This document shows, piece by piece, positions 3,871-5,604 of a DNA stretch of 5,604 bases. The translations under genes were made by a program, and so were the position numbers. The notes under the pieces were generated by a model, which saw only the letters and a program-made list of their open reading frames with translations, did no database searches and was not told where the DNA came from. The DNA lies in the NCBI GenBank assembly GCA_038330365.1, contig JBBQNY010000190.1, positions 1-5,604 on the forward strand, given 5' to 3'. This DNA is from JBBQNY01 sp038330365. Lineage in GTDB: Bacteria > Pseudomonadota > Gammaproteobacteria > Xanthomonadales > Ahniellaceae. The first letter of the stretch is position 1. Each line of letters starts with the position of its first letter.

Positions 3871-5604
3871 GCTCCGCTGACACAAGCCCCCTGATCGATC
3901 GCCGCCACCTTGACTTCCTGCTGTACGAATTGCTCGGTGTCGAGTGCTTGACGCGCTACCCGCGGTTTGCCGAGCACAGTCGCGAGACATTCGACGCAGC
4001 GATCGAACTGGCGCTTGAGATTGCGGTAACGAAGTTCCTTTCGCACAACCGCAAGTCCGATCTCAACGAGCCACAGATGGTGGATGGCAAGGTTTTGCTC
4101 ATTCCCGAGATTGCGGAGGCGCTCGCGGCCTTCAACGAGGCCGGTTTCACCGCGGCGCTGGCCGACTATGCCGACGGCGGCATGCAGCTGCCATTCGTGA
4201 TTGCGACAGTGTGCGATGCGATGTTCTCGGCCGCCAACCCGGGTACGGTCGCGTACCCGGCACTGGCGCGCGCGGCGGCGAATCTGCTGGAGGTGTACGG
4301 CGACGAAGACCAAAAGCGCCTGTACCTGCGGCCGATCATCGAAGGCCGCTACTACGGCACCATGTGCCTGTCGGAACCACAGGCAGGTTCCTCGCTGGCC
4401 GATATCAAGACTCAGGCCGCACCGCAAGCCGATGGCAGTTTCCGCATCAGCGGCGCGAAGATGTGGATCTCGGCCGGCGATCACGAACTGGGCGAGAACA
4501 TCGTGCATCTGGTGCTCGCGAAGATCGTCGGTGCACCCGCCGGAGTGCGTGGAATCAGCCTGTTCCTCGTTCCGCGCTGGCGCGTCAACGCAGACGGTTC
4601 GCTCGGTGCACGTAATGACGTGAGGCTCGCCGGGCTCAACCACAAGATGGGGCAAAGGGGCAGCGTCAACACGTTTCTCAAGTTCGGTGAAGCGGACGAT
4701 TGCCACGGGTATCTGGTGGGTGAGCAGCACAAGGGCCTCGCGGCCATGTTCCACATGATGAATGAGGAGCGGATCGGCGTCGGCATGGGCGCTGTGCAGC
4801 AAGGCAGCGTCGGGTATCTGTATTCGCTCGACTATGCGCGCTCGCGTCGCCAGGGGCGGCATCCGGACAGCAAGGACCCGGGCTCGCCACCGGTGCCGCT
4901 GATCGAACACGCCGATGTGCGGCGCATGCTCCTGCTGCAGAAGTGTTACGTCGAAGGGGCACAGGCGCTCGGCTTCTACGCCTCGATGCTGATCGATGCG
5001 GCGCGCGATGAAGACGAAGGAGTTCGGAGCGACGCCGCGCTGCTGCTGGAACTGCTGACGCCGATCGTCAAGGCCTGGGGTTCCGACTACGCGCTCAAGG
5101 CCAACGATCTCGCGATCCAGATTCTTGGCGGCTATGGATTTACGCGCGAGTATCCGGTTGAGCAGAACTATCGCGACAACCGCATCAACCCGATTCACGA
5201 GGGCACCAACGGCATCCAGGCGCTCGACCTGCTCGGCCGCAAGGCCATGATGCGAAATGGCGCGGCGCTGAAGTTGCTGCTCACGCGCATTGGCGCGACC
5301 TGCGTGGATGCGACTTCCGTCGAGAATCTTGCGGCACTCGCGGCGCAACTGCTTGCCGGCATCAAGCTCGCTGCGGATGCCACCACTGCCGTGGGTGCGC
5401 GCCTGGCAGGTGGTGACGCTCGGCTGGCGCTCGCCAACGCCGAGCACTACATGACGCTGCTCGGCCACCTCACCATCGGCTGGTTCTGGCTGCAGCAAGC
5501 CGTCGTCGCGCAACGCGCGCTGCCGCACGCAAGCGCGGTCGACTCGGATTTCTACAACGGCAAACTTCAAGCCTGCCGATTTTTCTTCGCCACCGAGTTG
5601 CCGA
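3867..5604 (+). CDS. Acyl-CoA dehydrogenase, DmdC-like large class, C-terminus cut by window edge
   Basis: This FAD-dependent enzyme oxidises an acyl-CoA at the alpha-beta bond and passes electrons to an electron-transfer flavoprotein. The frame runs 579 residues to the window end; the class is usually about 590-600 aa, so roughly 10-20 residues are missing. In order: a short N-terminal segment typical of large ACADs (about 12-25), the alpha-helical N-domain (about 35-160), the flavin-region signature MCLSEPQAGSSLADIKTQA (166-184), the middle beta domain (to about 285), the C-terminal helical domain with GGYGFTREYPVEQNYRDNR (421-439), and IHEGTNGIQALDLLGRK (443-459), where Glu445 aligns with the catalytic base. 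An extra C-terminal ACAD-like helical segment follows (about 465-579), ending in FYNGKLQACRFFFATELP. Relatives include DmdC, the 3-methylmercaptopropionyl-CoA dehydrogenase, but many members act on ordinary fatty acyl-CoAs, so the substrate is not assigned. ATG 3867 is the only ATG start after the in-frame stop at 3846-3848. Confidence 0.94.
   Translation, partial: MSSADTSPLIDRRHLDFLLYELLGVECLTRYPRFAEHSRETFDAAIELALEIAVTKFLSHNRKSDLNEPQMVDGKVLLIPEIAEALAAFNEAGFTAALADYADGGMQLPFVIATVCDAMFSAANPGTVAYPALARAAANLLEVYGDEDQKRLYLRPIIEGRYYGTMCLSEPQAGSSLADIKTQAAPQADGSFRISGAKMWISAGDHELGENIVHLVLAKIVGAPAGVRGISLFLVPRWRVNADGSLGARNDVRLAGLNHKMGQRGSVNTFLKFGEADDCHGYLVGEQHKGLAAMFHMMNEERIGVGMGAVQQGSVGYLYSLDYARSRRQGRHPDSKDPGSPPVPLIEHADVRRMLLLQKCYVEGAQALGFYASMLIDAARDEDEGVRSDAALLLELLTPIVKAWGSDYALKANDLAIQILGGYGFTREYPVEQNYRDNRINPIHEGTNGIQALDLLGRKAMMRNGAALKLLLTRIGATCVDATSVENLAALAAQLLAGIKLAADATTAVGARLAGGDARLALANAEHYMTLLGHLTIGWFWLQQAVVAQRALPHASAVDSDFYNGKLQACRFFFATELP

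Noticed and set aside
3735..5570. A 611-codon open frame on the minus strand, antisense to the acyl-CoA dehydrogenase
   Set aside because: It lies entirely opposite a well-conserved gene, matches no family I know, and is rich in Arg, His, Val and Gln as expected from antisense reading of GC-rich codons. It is a shadow frame.

Overview
The window reads as an ordinary chromosomal stretch of a GC-rich gammaproteobacterium, most likely of the Xanthomonadales/Lysobacterales (Xanthomonadaceae or Rhodanobacteraceae). This placement is an inference from the gamma-type HemF, the YajQ homologue, the GC-rich third codon positions and a GTAG-headed REP doublet of the kind common in xanthomonads and pseudomonads. 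No single marker proves the genus.

Layout from left to right. Positions 1-879 (minus strand) carry hemF, the oxygen-dependent coproporphyrinogen III oxidase of haem synthesis, cut at its C-terminus by the window edge. A 137-base divergent gap follows. Next, on the plus strand, comes a short EF-hand lipoprotein gene (1017-1280). Its end overlaps by 17 bases a probable small gene for a disordered, charge-segregated protein (1264-1521). Then comes yajQ (1600-2082), a cyclic-di-GMP-binding family protein. yajQ converges with an M48-family zinc metallopeptidase gene (2238-3632, minus strand). The 155-base gap between the two stop codons is packed with short tandem repeats and an inverted REP pair. 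After a 234-base divergent gap, a large acyl-CoA dehydrogenase of the DmdC-like class (3867 to the right edge, plus strand) runs out of the window about 10-20 residues before its expected end.

The genes are mostly separate transcription units: haem synthesis, a calcium-binding envelope lipoprotein, a second-messenger effector, an envelope protease and an acyl-CoA oxidising flavoenzyme. I see no shared pathway and no sign of a phage, plasmid, CRISPR array, defence island or biosynthetic cluster. The only mobile-type DNA is the REP doublet. I did not find a convincing new system. The most interesting points are the repeat-dense convergent gap, the overlapping disordered small gene, a possible leaderless hemF start and a two-codon leader ORF at the dehydrogenase start.
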